Position numbers and translations under genes: made by a program. The notes beneath the pieces were generated by a model. It had not been told where the DNA came from. It ran no database searches and saw only the letters and a program-made list of their open reading frames with translations. From an uncultured Desulfuromonadales bacterium (GTDB lineage Bacteria; Desulfobacterota; Desulfuromonadia; Desulfuromonadales; Geopsychrobacteraceae), in contig CAMYNC010000086.1 in the NCBI GenBank assembly GCA_947259685.1, forward strand, positions 15,878 through 29,974: a DNA stretch of 14,097 nt, given 5' to 3'. Below, piece by piece: positions 6,941 through 13,819 of this stretch (positions are counted from its first letter, which is position 1; every line of letters starts with the position of its first letter).

Positions 6941-8935
6941 TTACGCCTCCACACTATCTGTCGCCGAAGCGTTTTCGTCTTCGCTTAAGATGCCGCGCTT
7001 GAAGAATTCTTCGCTGACGTAATCCAGACCTAAATCTTCGAGCGATTCCTGGGTCGGGATGCCGTCCATGTTCCAGCCCTTGAGCTTGTAGTAGGCGTCG
7101 AGCAGTTCCTTCTCCAGCTCGGGGAAGCGCTTCTTCCAGTGATTCTCCGGCGGTTTCTCATCCTTGCGGCGCATGCCTCTGGTGATGTTGATCGCCCGCA
7201 CCAGGGTGCGGTAACGCTTGGCCGCTTTGGTCAGCTTCTCCTCATCCATCTCGATTCCGGCCCCGGAAGAGATGAACTTGGGGTAATTGTGGATATGATA
7301 CGGCGGTTTCAGCGGGAAGGATGACAGCCCGGCGCACTGGCCGAGAGCGTCGTCGATGTAGTGCATCTGCTCCTGCCAATCGACGATGGCGCACGACATA
7401 TCAACGGTCGGATAATAGGGGTTCGAGTTCTCGCCGCGGAATTCCCAGTCGAGCAAAATCTGCTTGAACTTGTCGTCCGGCACCTGGATCCAATCCGAAA
7501 CAAACGCCTCGCGCTCCTCTTTGGTCGCAAACGGCGCCTGCGGGAACTGCCCTTCGATCTGGGTGATGTTCATCTTCTCGCCGGTGGCGTACATGAGGAA
7601 ATAGACCGGGTTGAGCATCGACAGCTTGAGCGGCAGCTGCTCGGTCTTTTTGATGTTGTTGTGCGCATAGGCTTCGGCGCCGTTGCCGATCTCTTTGGCC
7701 GCCCAGTAGGTACCCTTGGCGAGGATATCGCCGACCCCTTCGCGCTTGACGATCATATCGAGCAGGTAGTAGAAGCGCCCTTCGCTATCTTCCGGCATGC
7801 CGGGGAAATCATCGGCGGAGAGGATGTCGTTCTCCAGCAGCTCAATGGCAAAGGCCATCACCTGCGGTGCGGAGAAGCCGTCCAGACCGTACTCGGTGGC
7901 TTTCTGGGCGATGCGCAGACCGAAATCGAGGTCGGAAAAAGCGCCCATGGTATAGGTGAGCTTGGTGAAGCATTTCATCATGTAGGTCGGCAGACCCGGC
8001 ATGGAGATGGTCGCGCCGCATTTCATCGGACAGTTGAAACAGCTGATCAGCCGTGTCCGGGCGTTTTCCATCGTCTCGGTCCACTCTTTTTCGACCTCTT
8101 CGTTCCAGAAATCCTTGCGCCGTTCGCGCGAGTTGCCCCACATGAAATTCTCGGTGTGCCACTTCTCATCGTGGACCTTCATCTCTTGCGGTGAGCCGAG
8201 GCCGGCCAGAATAGGCATGACGCCGGGGATCGGATTGTCTTCGCGGACCTTGATGTATTCGAGCACCTCATTGCACAGCCCCAGGTATTTTTCCGGCTCG
8301 GCGATCACCACGTCCTTGGTGCCGCGCACCACCACTGCCTTGAGGCCCTTGTCGCCCATCACCGCGCCGATTCCACCACGGCTGGCGCTGGAACGGCCCT
8401 GCTCGATGGAGGCGTAGAAGACCCGGTTTTCACCGGCCAGGCCGATCGCTGCTACCTGTGCTTTGGGCTGGTTCAATTCTTTTTTTATAATCTCGGCGGT
8501 TTCGATCGAGCCTTTACCGGTCAGATGCGAAGCGTCGCGGATTTCGACCTTGTCATTATTGATAGACAGATAAACCGGCTCGGACGACTGACCGCGGATG
8601 ATCAGCTTATCGTAACCGGCGTATTTCAGCTCCGGAGCCCAGAAGCCGCCCATCATCGAGAAGGCCAGCAGTCGGGTCTGGGGGGAGATGGTGGTCATGA
8701 TGGTGCGGTTGCAGCCGGTGGCAGGGGTACCGCACAGCAGGCCAGCACCGAAGATCAGCAGATTTTCCGGCGAAAACGGCTCAGCCTCAGGGGACACCCG
8801 GTCCCACATGATTTTGGCATTGGTCCCCAGCCCCCCGAGATACAGCTCGGTATCTCTTGGGTCAGAGGCAACCTTCTCGATGTTTCCACGGGAGAGATCG
8901 ATCTCCAGATTATAACCTGTCTCTGCGTACCTCAT
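6941..8935 (-). CDS. bamB: BamB, tungsten-type catalytic subunit of class II benzoyl-CoA reductase
   Basis: 664-residue member of the tungsten aldehyde:ferredoxin oxidoreductase family; it reduces benzoyl-CoA to cyclohexa-1,5-diene-1-carbonyl-CoA. The N-terminal domain begins YNLEIDLSRGNIEKV and has GGIGAVMGDKGLKAVVV (188-204), typical of the bis-pterin-binding AOR fold. The [4Fe-4S] ligands are Cys299/302/306 (CFNCPMKC) and Cys534 (ALGQC). Glu251, His255 and His260 (EMKVHDEKWH) lie where, as I recall, the Geobacter metallireducens BamB structure has its active-site acid and histidines, with the same numbering. I chose the ATG at 8935, not an in-frame ATG at 8995, because AAGGGGAAAG lies just upstream and the family fold starts at once; the extra 20 residues do not look like protein of this family. 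It heads the operon. Confidence 0.93.
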   Translation of the reverse strand: MRYAETGYNLEIDLSRGNIEKVASDPRDTELYLGGLGTNAKIMWDRVSPEAEPFSPENLLIFGAGLLCGTPATGCNRTIMTTISPQTRLLAFSMMGGFWAPELKYAGYDKLIIRGQSSEPVYLSINNDKVEIRDASHLTGKGSIETAEIIKKELNQPKAQVAAIGLAGENRVFYASIEQGRSSASRGGIGAVMGDKGLKAVVVRGTKDVVIAEPEKYLGLCNEVLEYIKVREDNPIPGVMPILAGLGSPQEMKVHDEKWHTENFMWGNSRERRKDFWNEEVEKEWTETMENARTRLISCFNCPMKCGATISMPGLPTYMMKCFTKLTYTMGAFSDLDFGLRIAQKATEYGLDGFSAPQVMAFAIELLENDILSADDFPGMPEDSEGRFYYLLDMIVKREGVGDILAKGTYWAAKEIGNGAEAYAHNNIKKTEQLPLKLSMLNPVYFLMYATGEKMNITQIEGQFPQAPFATKEEREAFVSDWIQVPDDKFKQILLDWEFRGENSNPYYPTVDMSCAIVDWQEQMHYIDDALGQCAGLSSFPLKPPYHIHNYPKFISSGAGIEMDEEKLTKAAKRYRTLVRAINITRGMRRKDEKPPENHWKKRFPELEKELLDAYYKLKGWNMDGIPTQESLEDLGLDYVSEEFFKRGILSEDENASATDSVEA

Positions 8936-9022
8936 TTTCTTTCCCCTTTTAAGTGTCCCGAACGACTGTCCCAGCTGCCAAATTTCATGGGCCAATTGCT
9001 ACCAAACGTGGATTATTGTAAA

Positions 9023-9051
9023 AAGGTACCGCAATACTTATTTATCGTCAA
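9023..9051 (-). promoter_or_regulatory. Weak candidate sigma-70-type promoter for the bam operon
   Basis: Reading toward bamB, TTGACG (9051-9046) is followed after 17 nt by TACCTT (9028-9023). The -35 is good and the -10 is poor; a better -10-like TACAAT lies at 9020-9015 but at the wrong spacing. The position, about 90 nt upstream of the bamB start in AT-rich DNA, is reasonable. The call is a guess from sequence alone. Confidence 0.22.
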
Positions 9052-9075
9052 GAAGTATATAACGGCGTTATTTTG

Positions 9076-9092
9076 ATGACCGAATTCGTCAT
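9076..9092. promoter_or_regulatory. Near-palindrome upstream of the bam promoter region, possible operator
   Basis: ATGAC-CGAATTCG-TCAT is a palindrome with arms ATGA/TCAT around CGAATTCG, broken by a single extra C. It lies about 140 nt upstream of bamB and about 25 nt upstream of the candidate -35. It may be a binding site for a dimeric regulator; no specific regulator can be named. Confidence 0.25.
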
Positions 9093-9450
9093 GTTTTCAC
9101 CTTTTCCATGATCTATTTAAATGAAATAACTGATATCTATTGAGGTCTTCCGATCCTAGCGTGGAAAAACAAATGATCCCTGCTTGCGAGACCCACGCGG
9201 GAATGTAGAAAATTGAAAGATAATTAATTTTGAAGATATTGGTTTGCGTACTTTTTTCTTCGCTACAACAGAATCAGGTTCGAGAACAATGGATGCGAAA
9301 GCCCCAAACTGGGAATGCCAGTTGGAGCTTTGTATTGGAAATGGTGGTTCATAGGTTGAGGAGCAAAAAACTAATGCAACAACGCAACTACCTCCCTCAC
9401 GCCACTCCGCAAAAACAGTTAGATATCGTCTATTCAGGATTCGCAGACTC

Positions 9451-9478
9451 TTGACATCTCATTAAGCTCTGATACGAA
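9451..9478 (+). promoter_or_regulatory. Candidate plus-strand promoter upstream of the repeat-protein gene
   Basis: A perfect TTGACA (9451-9456) is followed after 16 nt by TACGAA (9473-9478), with TG directly upstream in the extended -10 position. If real, it would give a leader of about 330 nt before the ATG at 9816, including the hairpin region 9515-9600. The -10 is poor, so confidence is low. Confidence 0.25.
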
Positions 9479-9514
9479 TTAAGCATACAACTCAACGCTT
9501 ACGACAATCCCGAC

Positions 9515-9600
9515 AAAGCCAACCCTTCGACAGGTTGGTTTTCGGATGAGAGTCGGTGGGGAGTGGCGGTTCACAGCGCCGCAGGCGCGATCCCCGAAAA
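9515..9600 (+). other. Overlapping hairpins in the leader region
   Basis: AAAGCCAACC (9515-9524) can pair with GGTTGGTTTT (9533-9542). TTTTCGG (9539-9545) can instead pair with CCGAAAA (9594-9600), enclosing a possible GGGGA/TCCCC pairing (9558-9562 with 9591-9595) and a GCGCC-GCA-GGCGC hairpin (9576-9588). The two outer pairings share bases 9539-9542 and exclude each other. This could be a structured leader or only an eroded repeat. Confidence 0.3.
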
Positions 9601-9815
9601 AGCAATTTCCTATCAGCTCAGCGAGATGGTGAGCAAGCGGACATGATGGGGTTTCCGGCGGCGTTGAAACTAAGCGCCACGAGGCTGTTCATAGGCTGTA
9701 CCATCAGCCAAGAAAGTGCCTCGGCTGCCGGACACCTTATTAGGTCTTCATGCAAGCCGCCGGTGGTTCCTATGCAAGTTCAATCCATCGTCAATTAACC
9801 CCAAGGAGTAACATT

Positions 9816-11237
9816 ATGGTCAGGTCAACATTTATAAAAACTACTTTGGTGATTTTTGCCATCGCCCTTGTAAGCTCGCCTGTTATTGCAGAAAAAACTG
9901 CAGAAACAACTGAAGGATTTTCTCCAATGTCCCTTCCGAATGCAAAGCCCGGCGAGTGTTATGCGAAGGTTATGATTCCAGCCGAGCACAAGACCGAAAC
10001 TGAAGAGGTCGTAAAAAAAGAAGCTTCTGAAAAGATCGAAATTATTCCTGCTAAATATGAGACTGTAACTGAAAAAATTCTGGTAAAAGATGCTTCTGAA
10101 AAATTTGTCCCGGTTCCTGCCGTCTATGAAGACCTTAAAGAGGCCATTGAAGTTTCAGCCGCAAAACAGGTCTGGCGGACTGGACGCAAAGCCAAGTCAT
10201 CCATGGCCGGACAAAGTTTTCTGGCAGGAGCTATGGCACTCGGGTTACCCGGTACGGCCAACGTCGGTCAGTGCTTTGCTGAATATCATCAACCTGCTCA
10301 ATATAAAACTGAAACAAAGCAAGTAATGTTAAAAGACGCTTCATTTAAAATCGAAATTATTCCCGCAAAATATGAGGTTGTAGAAGAGAAGATACTGGTA
10401 AAGCAGGCTTCAGAACAGTTGAAGGAAATTGCACAAGTCTATGAAACGGTTTCTGAAAAGGTCATGGTGTCGCCCGCTTACACGACTTGGAAGAAGGGCC
10501 GTGGCCTGGTAGAACGTATCGACGGGACAACTGGCGAGATCATGTGCCTGGTAGAGGTGCCGGCGGAATACAAGACGGTGACCAAACGAGTATTAAAGGC
10601 GCCTGCCACCACCCAGAAAATGGTAATCCCGGCCGAGTATAAGGTGCAAAAGGTCACAAAATTGATATCCCCTGCCCAGGAAAAGAAAATTGAAATCCCC
10701 GCTGTCTATGAGACCGTAACCACAAATGTCAAAGTTTCTGATGACAAAACCGGCTGGTTGTTAGAAGGGACGGCGGGAGCTGGCAAGGCGACAAAGAATA
10801 TTTTATGCCTGCACGAAACCCCGCCAAAGCATGAGACCGTTGTAAAACGCGTTATGAAATCCCCAGCCACCGTAAAAAAAGTAAGCATTCCTGCCGAATA
10901 CAAAACGCAGAAGGTTGCCAAACTGGTTTCCCCTGCCCAAGAAAAGCGTATTAAGGTGCCAGCAGAAATGCAAACAGTTACAAAAAATATCAAGGTAACT
11001 GATTCGAGAATGGAATGGCGCTCTGTGCTCTGTGAGACCAATATGTCCAAAGAGCTCAACATGAAGATCCAGGAGTCCCTGCATAAAGCCGGCTTCAAGG
11101 CAGGGCCCATTGACGGTAAGGTTGGCCAGGCGACCATGAGGGCTGTAGATGCATACCAAGTTGCCAATAAACTTCCGCGTGGTGGATTGACAATGAAGAC
11201 GCTTGACCATTTGGGCGTCAAAGTCAGTCAGAGATAA
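9816..11237 (+). CDS. Exported repeat protein with C-terminal peptidoglycan-binding domain
   Basis: 473 residues from the ATG at 9816, which has AAGGAG 7 nt upstream; an in-frame ATG at 9750 has no such site and would bury the signal peptide. Residues 1-25 form a signal peptide (charged start, hydrophobic core, cleavage likely after PVIA). The body (about 45-402) is four modules, each starting with a cysteine (Cys48, 153, 244, 331) and ending at a tryptophan (Trp120, 225, 314, 401). Each module holds three units of the type IPAEYKTVTKxVL, twelve in all. The C terminus (about 406-473) resembles peptidoglycan-binding domain 1 (MKIQESLHKAGFKAGPIDGKVGQAT). It is likely periplasmic or surface-associated and wall-bound, with a beta-rich repeat body. 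The precise function is unknown. It is Lys/Glu rich and lower in GC than the bam genes. Confidence 0.85.
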   Translation: MVRSTFIKTTLVIFAIALVSSPVIAEKTAETTEGFSPMSLPNAKPGECYAKVMIPAEHKTETEEVVKKEASEKIEIIPAKYETVTEKILVKDASEKFVPVPAVYEDLKEAIEVSAAKQVWRTGRKAKSSMAGQSFLAGAMALGLPGTANVGQCFAEYHQPAQYKTETKQVMLKDASFKIEIIPAKYEVVEEKILVKQASEQLKEIAQVYETVSEKVMVSPAYTTWKKGRGLVERIDGTTGEIMCLVEVPAEYKTVTKRVLKAPATTQKMVIPAEYKVQKVTKLISPAQEKKIEIPAVYETVTTNVKVSDDKTGWLLEGTAGAGKATKNILCLHETPPKHETVVKRVMKSPATVKKVSIPAEYKTQKVAKLVSPAQEKRIKVPAEMQTVTKNIKVTDSRMEWRSVLCETNMSKELNMKIQESLHKAGFKAGPIDGKVGQATMRAVDAYQVANKLPRGGLTMKTLDHLGVKVSQR

Positions 11238-11347
11238 GCCGGCTTGTTTCTGTGTGACTCATGTAGGGTTCTGTAGAGCATGACCGGAGGGGGATGAGGT
11301 GTTAGAAATATAATATGACTTCAGCATCCTGAATATGCAGAGTGCGG

Positions 11348-11407
11348 GGGTCAGCCCTTGACTTAGGACCTTTTCGTTAGTTTCTGTCCGATGTCAAGGG
11401 CTGACCC
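11348..11407. repeat. Long inverted repeat, possible terminator or REP-type element
   Basis: GGGTCAGCCCTTGAC (11348-11362) is the exact reverse complement of GTCAAGGGCTGACCC (11393-11407). An inner GGAC/GTCC pair (11366-11369, 11387-11390) extends the stem past a bulge. On the plus strand it is followed by TTCTTGTTTTCT, so it could end transcription of the repeat-protein gene. The sequence also resembles GGGTCAG-type mobile palindromes dispersed in many proteobacteria. A partial lookalike (GGGTCAG...CTTGACTT) lies after the aldolase at about 13675-13703. Confidence 0.65.
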
Positions 11408-11419
11408 TTCTTGTTTTCT

Positions 11420-11431
11420 CGCCCGTTCGCT
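11420..11431. repeat. Possible remnant of the family 2 repeat
   Basis: CGCCCGTTCGCT matches the left end of the elements in the bam operon (CGCCCGTTCGTT at 4921, CGCCTGTTCGCT at 6264) and is followed by similarly pyrimidine-rich sequence. There is no matching right end nearby, so it may be a truncated copy or a coincidence. Confidence 0.3.
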
Positions 11432-11546
11432 CTGCTCTCTTTAAATGCCATTTAGGATAGCTGCGCACACTTTCGTCCCGCCAGAGTCGGATGCAACTGG
11501 TGATAACTATCTCTGCACACATATTACTATCGCATCAATTATAACT

Positions 11547-12299
11547 CTAGCCTATGACTTCAAGCAGAAAGGACTCATCTGTTCTACTCATATTTTTCAC
11601 TTTGACATAACCAAGCCGATCATTATCTTTTAATAAATTAATAATTATAGCCCTATCTTCATGGGAAATTTTAATCCCTAGAATTACTGACTTAATATTG
11701 ATTACTTCAGGAAAATAGGTGTCATTCTCATCATGAATCAATCTCCATTCCTTCTCGTACCCCCATATCTCGGATTTCAATATAGACAACTCCTTAAGCA
11801 TAGATTGTTTTTCTTCACGAGTTGATTGATTAAAGTTCTCTACAGTAATTTGAGGAATCTGATTACAATAGTTCACTTTTTGAATTTTTGAATGAGGTAG
11901 AGTCCCTTCCGAGAACTCATACTCAATGCAAATGCCTCTATGATTGTCAGCATAATGCGACCACATCAAAATATTTGTGCTTTCTTCAGAAAAACAACAA
12001 ACGCCAATCTTCCTCTGTTCCTCCAAAAAGTTATGATTTGCAACATTCATAACCCAACCAGGAATCGGCGCCTGCTGCTTTGCCAATGTATGACTTTCAC
12101 TTCTCCCAGCCAGCACAGAACTTAATGCACTATAGTAGTTACTGTTCCTCTTATTAAAGCTCTTGAAATCTAAAGATAATGCACAATCAAATGGATCATT
12201 AAAATTAGCAGGATTTGACATCCACACACATCCAGTCTTGATTGCTTCTAAGGTAAAATTATCTATTGAACAATACTTAAAAAGTGATCTTGGACTCAT
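11547..12299 (-). CDS. DUF2971-family protein
   Basis: 250 residues. Motifs typical of DUF2971 are visible: LFKYCSIDNF (6-15), WMSNPANFNDPFDCALS (26-42), VCCFSEESTNILMWSHYADN (100-119) followed by HRGICIEYEF (120-129), and EIWGYEKEWRLIHD (177-190). No signal peptide or membrane segment is seen, so it is probably cytoplasmic. The biochemical function of the family is not established; the conserved His, Glu and Arg residues suggest an enzyme or ligand-binding fold. The start ATG at 12299 has only a weak ribosome site (GGCGGGTGAA). The gene is markedly more AT-rich than the bam genes and the aldolase and stands alone against the direction of both neighbours, which suggests horizontal acquisition. 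Such genes are often found in accessory or defence-like regions, but nothing here proves that role. Confidence 0.8.
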   Translation of the reverse strand: MSPRSLFKYCSIDNFTLEAIKTGCVWMSNPANFNDPFDCALSLDFKSFNKRNSNYYSALSSVLAGRSESHTLAKQQAPIPGWVMNVANHNFLEEQRKIGVCCFSEESTNILMWSHYADNHRGICIEYEFSEGTLPHSKIQKVNYCNQIPQITVENFNQSTREEKQSMLKELSILKSEIWGYEKEWRLIHDENDTYFPEVINIKSVILGIKISHEDRAIIINLLKDNDRLGYVKVKNMSRTDESFLLEVIG

Positions 12300-12641
12300 T
12301 TCACCCGCCTAAACTCTATAAAAATGAACGCCAAAGGGGGAGAGGAGGAGCCAGCCCCAACAAAAAAACCGCCCCAGCAAAGCCCTTAAGGCCCGCCAGC
12401 GCGGTTCCGAATCACGTATGAGATCTCCCCACCTCAAACATCCTATCCTCAATATTTGCTGAAGATTCAATCTGCGAAGATTACAACTCTTTCCCATAAT
12501 CTGCAAAGCATTTGAAATTTAAGAAGAATGAACCCGGACTATCCATGAATCCTTCAACTGCAACCACCAATTGCCCGCCATCTCATCAAAAGCAATTTCC
12601 AGGGATTCAGATATAATTGATAACCATGGAGGTCTCAGATT
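12300..12641. other. Divergent intergenic region between the DUF2971 gene and the aldolase
   Basis: About 340 bases with no supported gene. It must carry promoters in both directions. Next to the aldolase there is a perfect TATAAT (12612-12617); otherwise only purine-rich and A-tract sequence (around 12330-12370) is evident. Confidence 0.55.
12612..12617 (+). promoter_or_regulatory. -10 box candidate for the aldolase gene
   Basis: A perfect TATAAT lies 24 nt upstream of the aldolase ATG, with a GGAGG ribosome site between them (9 nt before the ATG). No good -35 hexamer is present at 16-18 nt, so an activator may be needed or the match may be chance. Confidence 0.35.
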
Positions 12642-13655
12642 ATGAATATAAGCCAAAGGTTGCAACAAACCATTAATGACCTGGTTGATGACCATCGCGG
12701 CATACTCGCGGCGGATGAAAGCGCACCGACCATCAAGAAACGTTTCGACGCCATCAACCTCGAATCCACCGAAGAAAACCGACGCGCCTATCGCTCCTTA
12801 CTCCTCGAAACACCGGAACTGGGAGACTTCATCAGCGGCGCTATTCTGTTCGAAGAAACTCTCGGCCAGAAAAATGCAGCCGGCACCCCCCTGGCGGAGG
12901 TCGCATGGAAGCAGAAAATTGTTACCGGCATCAAGGTCGATAAAGGCACAGAAAAGCTCGTCGGCTCGCCCGGCGATCTCGTGACCAAAGGACTGGACGG
13001 TCTCGCTGACCGGTTAATGACATATATCGAACAGGGTGCGCGATTTGCCAAGTGGCGAAAGGTTTACCCCATTACCGCCACCAATCCCACTCCGCTGGGC
13101 TTACATGCCAATGCCGAAAGGCTGGCACACTACGCCGCCACCTGTCAGGAGCTGGGCATGGTGCCGATTGTCGAGCCTGAAGTGCTGATGGATGGCGATC
13201 ATGATATTGATCGATGTGAAGACGTCACCGAGCGGGTTCTGTACGCCGTGTTTCAGGCGTTGCGGCAATACGGGGTGACGCTTGAACACATGATCCTGAA
13301 ACCCAACATGGTGTTGCCGGGCAAAGACTGCCGAACTGCAGACCCTGAGGAAATAGCAAAAGCGACCCTACGAGTCTTCCGCAGAGCTGTACCAGCAGCC
13401 GTACCCAGCATCAATTTTCTGTCTGGTGGCCAGAGCCCCGCAGAAGCGACAATCAATTTGAATGCCATTAACCAGGTAGGCGGCCCTTGGCAACTAAGCA
13501 TTTCCTACGGACGTGCATTGCAACAACCGGTATTGGAAGCCTGGCAGGGTAAAACTGAAAATGTTACAGCGGCGGAAATCGCCCTGTTGAAACGAGCTCG
13601 CCTAAACAGCCTGGCTCGTCAGGGACGCTACCAGGCGAATATGGAGGCCGATTAG
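12642..13655 (+). CDS. Class I fructose-bisphosphate aldolase
   Basis: 337 residues, close to full length for the animal/plant-type class I family. It cleaves fructose 1,6-bisphosphate to dihydroxyacetone phosphate and glyceraldehyde 3-phosphate, or condenses them in gluconeogenesis, through a lysine Schiff base. Visible motifs, with inferred rabbit aldolase equivalents: GILAADES (Asp24, equivalent to Asp33), KVDKG (98-102), ARFAKWRKV (Lys137, equivalent to Lys146), VEPEVLMDGDHD (Glu178, equivalent to Glu187), ILKPNMV (Lys220, the Schiff-base lysine) and FLSGGQS (Ser260). SYGRALQ (Arg291) binds phosphate. The C terminus ends YQANMEAD, shorter than the Tyr-terminated tail of vertebrate enzymes. 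It stands alone with its own GGAGG and -10 candidate. No metal-binding class II motifs are present. Confidence 0.95.
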   Translation: MNISQRLQQTINDLVDDHRGILAADESAPTIKKRFDAINLESTEENRRAYRSLLLETPELGDFISGAILFEETLGQKNAAGTPLAEVAWKQKIVTGIKVDKGTEKLVGSPGDLVTKGLDGLADRLMTYIEQGARFAKWRKVYPITATNPTPLGLHANAERLAHYAATCQELGMVPIVEPEVLMDGDHDIDRCEDVTERVLYAVFQALRQYGVTLEHMILKPNMVLPGKDCRTADPEEIAKATLRVFRRAVPAAVPSINFLSGGQSPAEATINLNAINQVGGPWQLSISYGRALQQPVLEAWQGKTENVTAAEIALLKRARLNSLARQGRYQANMEAD

Positions 13656-13674
13656 CCATAGGAAAACATGAAGG

Positions 13675-13703
13675 GTCAGTACCTAACCCCGCCCCCTTGA
13701 CTT
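13675..13703 (+). repeat. Possible partial copy of the GGGTCAG...CTTGACTT element
   Basis: Just after the aldolase stop, GGGTCAG and, a little downstream, CCCCCTTGACTT echo the left arm of the palindrome at 11348 (GGGTCAGCCCTTGACTT), with extra bases between. There is no inverted partner, so this could be a decayed copy or chance. No strong terminator hairpin was found after the aldolase. Confidence 0.25.
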
Positions 13704-13819
13704 GTTATCATTAAAAAAATTGGCATGGAGTTGAATATCTATGTCGACTTAAAATGTTCTCTCTGAAGATGATTCTCGAATAATATTTTTTTCGATGTTT
13801 CAAGACACTGGAGGCAAAA

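Larger units (their letters stand above)
8936..9815. other. Long intergenic region between divergent bamB and the repeat-protein gene
   Basis: About 880 bases with no convincing gene on either strand. Short open frames here lack good ribosome sites and family-like composition. The part next to bamB (9000-9240) is AT-rich and should hold the bam promoter; the part next to the plus-strand gene is more GC-rich and contains hairpins. I looked for a sigma-54 site (GG-N10-GC) upstream of bamB and found no acceptable match. No tRNA, insertion-sequence ends or integrase were seen. Confidence 0.6.
11238..11546. other. Convergent intergenic region
   Basis: About 310 bases between the ends of the plus-strand repeat-protein gene and the minus-strand DUF2971 gene. 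It contains the long palindrome at 11348-11407 and a short fragment resembling the family 2 repeat at 11420-11431. No gene is supported; a 62-residue open frame across 11445-11633 overlaps the DUF2971 gene antisense and looks spurious. Confidence 0.6.

Noticed and set aside
8936..9060. Sigma-54 promoter upstream of bamB
   Set aside because: The nearest candidate, TTTGGTAGCAATTGGC, has the GG and GC elements one base too close and a poor overall match.
9418..9424. GTTAGAT as a possible integron attC core site
   Set aside because: It matches GTTRRRY, but no matching inverse core site lies at a suitable distance and there is no integrase or cassette pattern.
9230..9798. Small plus-strand open frames at 9230-9454 and 9556-9798
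   Set aside because: Low-complexity or unfamiliar translations, no ribosome sites, and the second crosses the hairpin region; not convincing genes.
10706..11221. Minus-strand open frames within the repeat-protein gene
   Set aside because: They are antisense to a well-supported repeat protein and have no independent coding signs.
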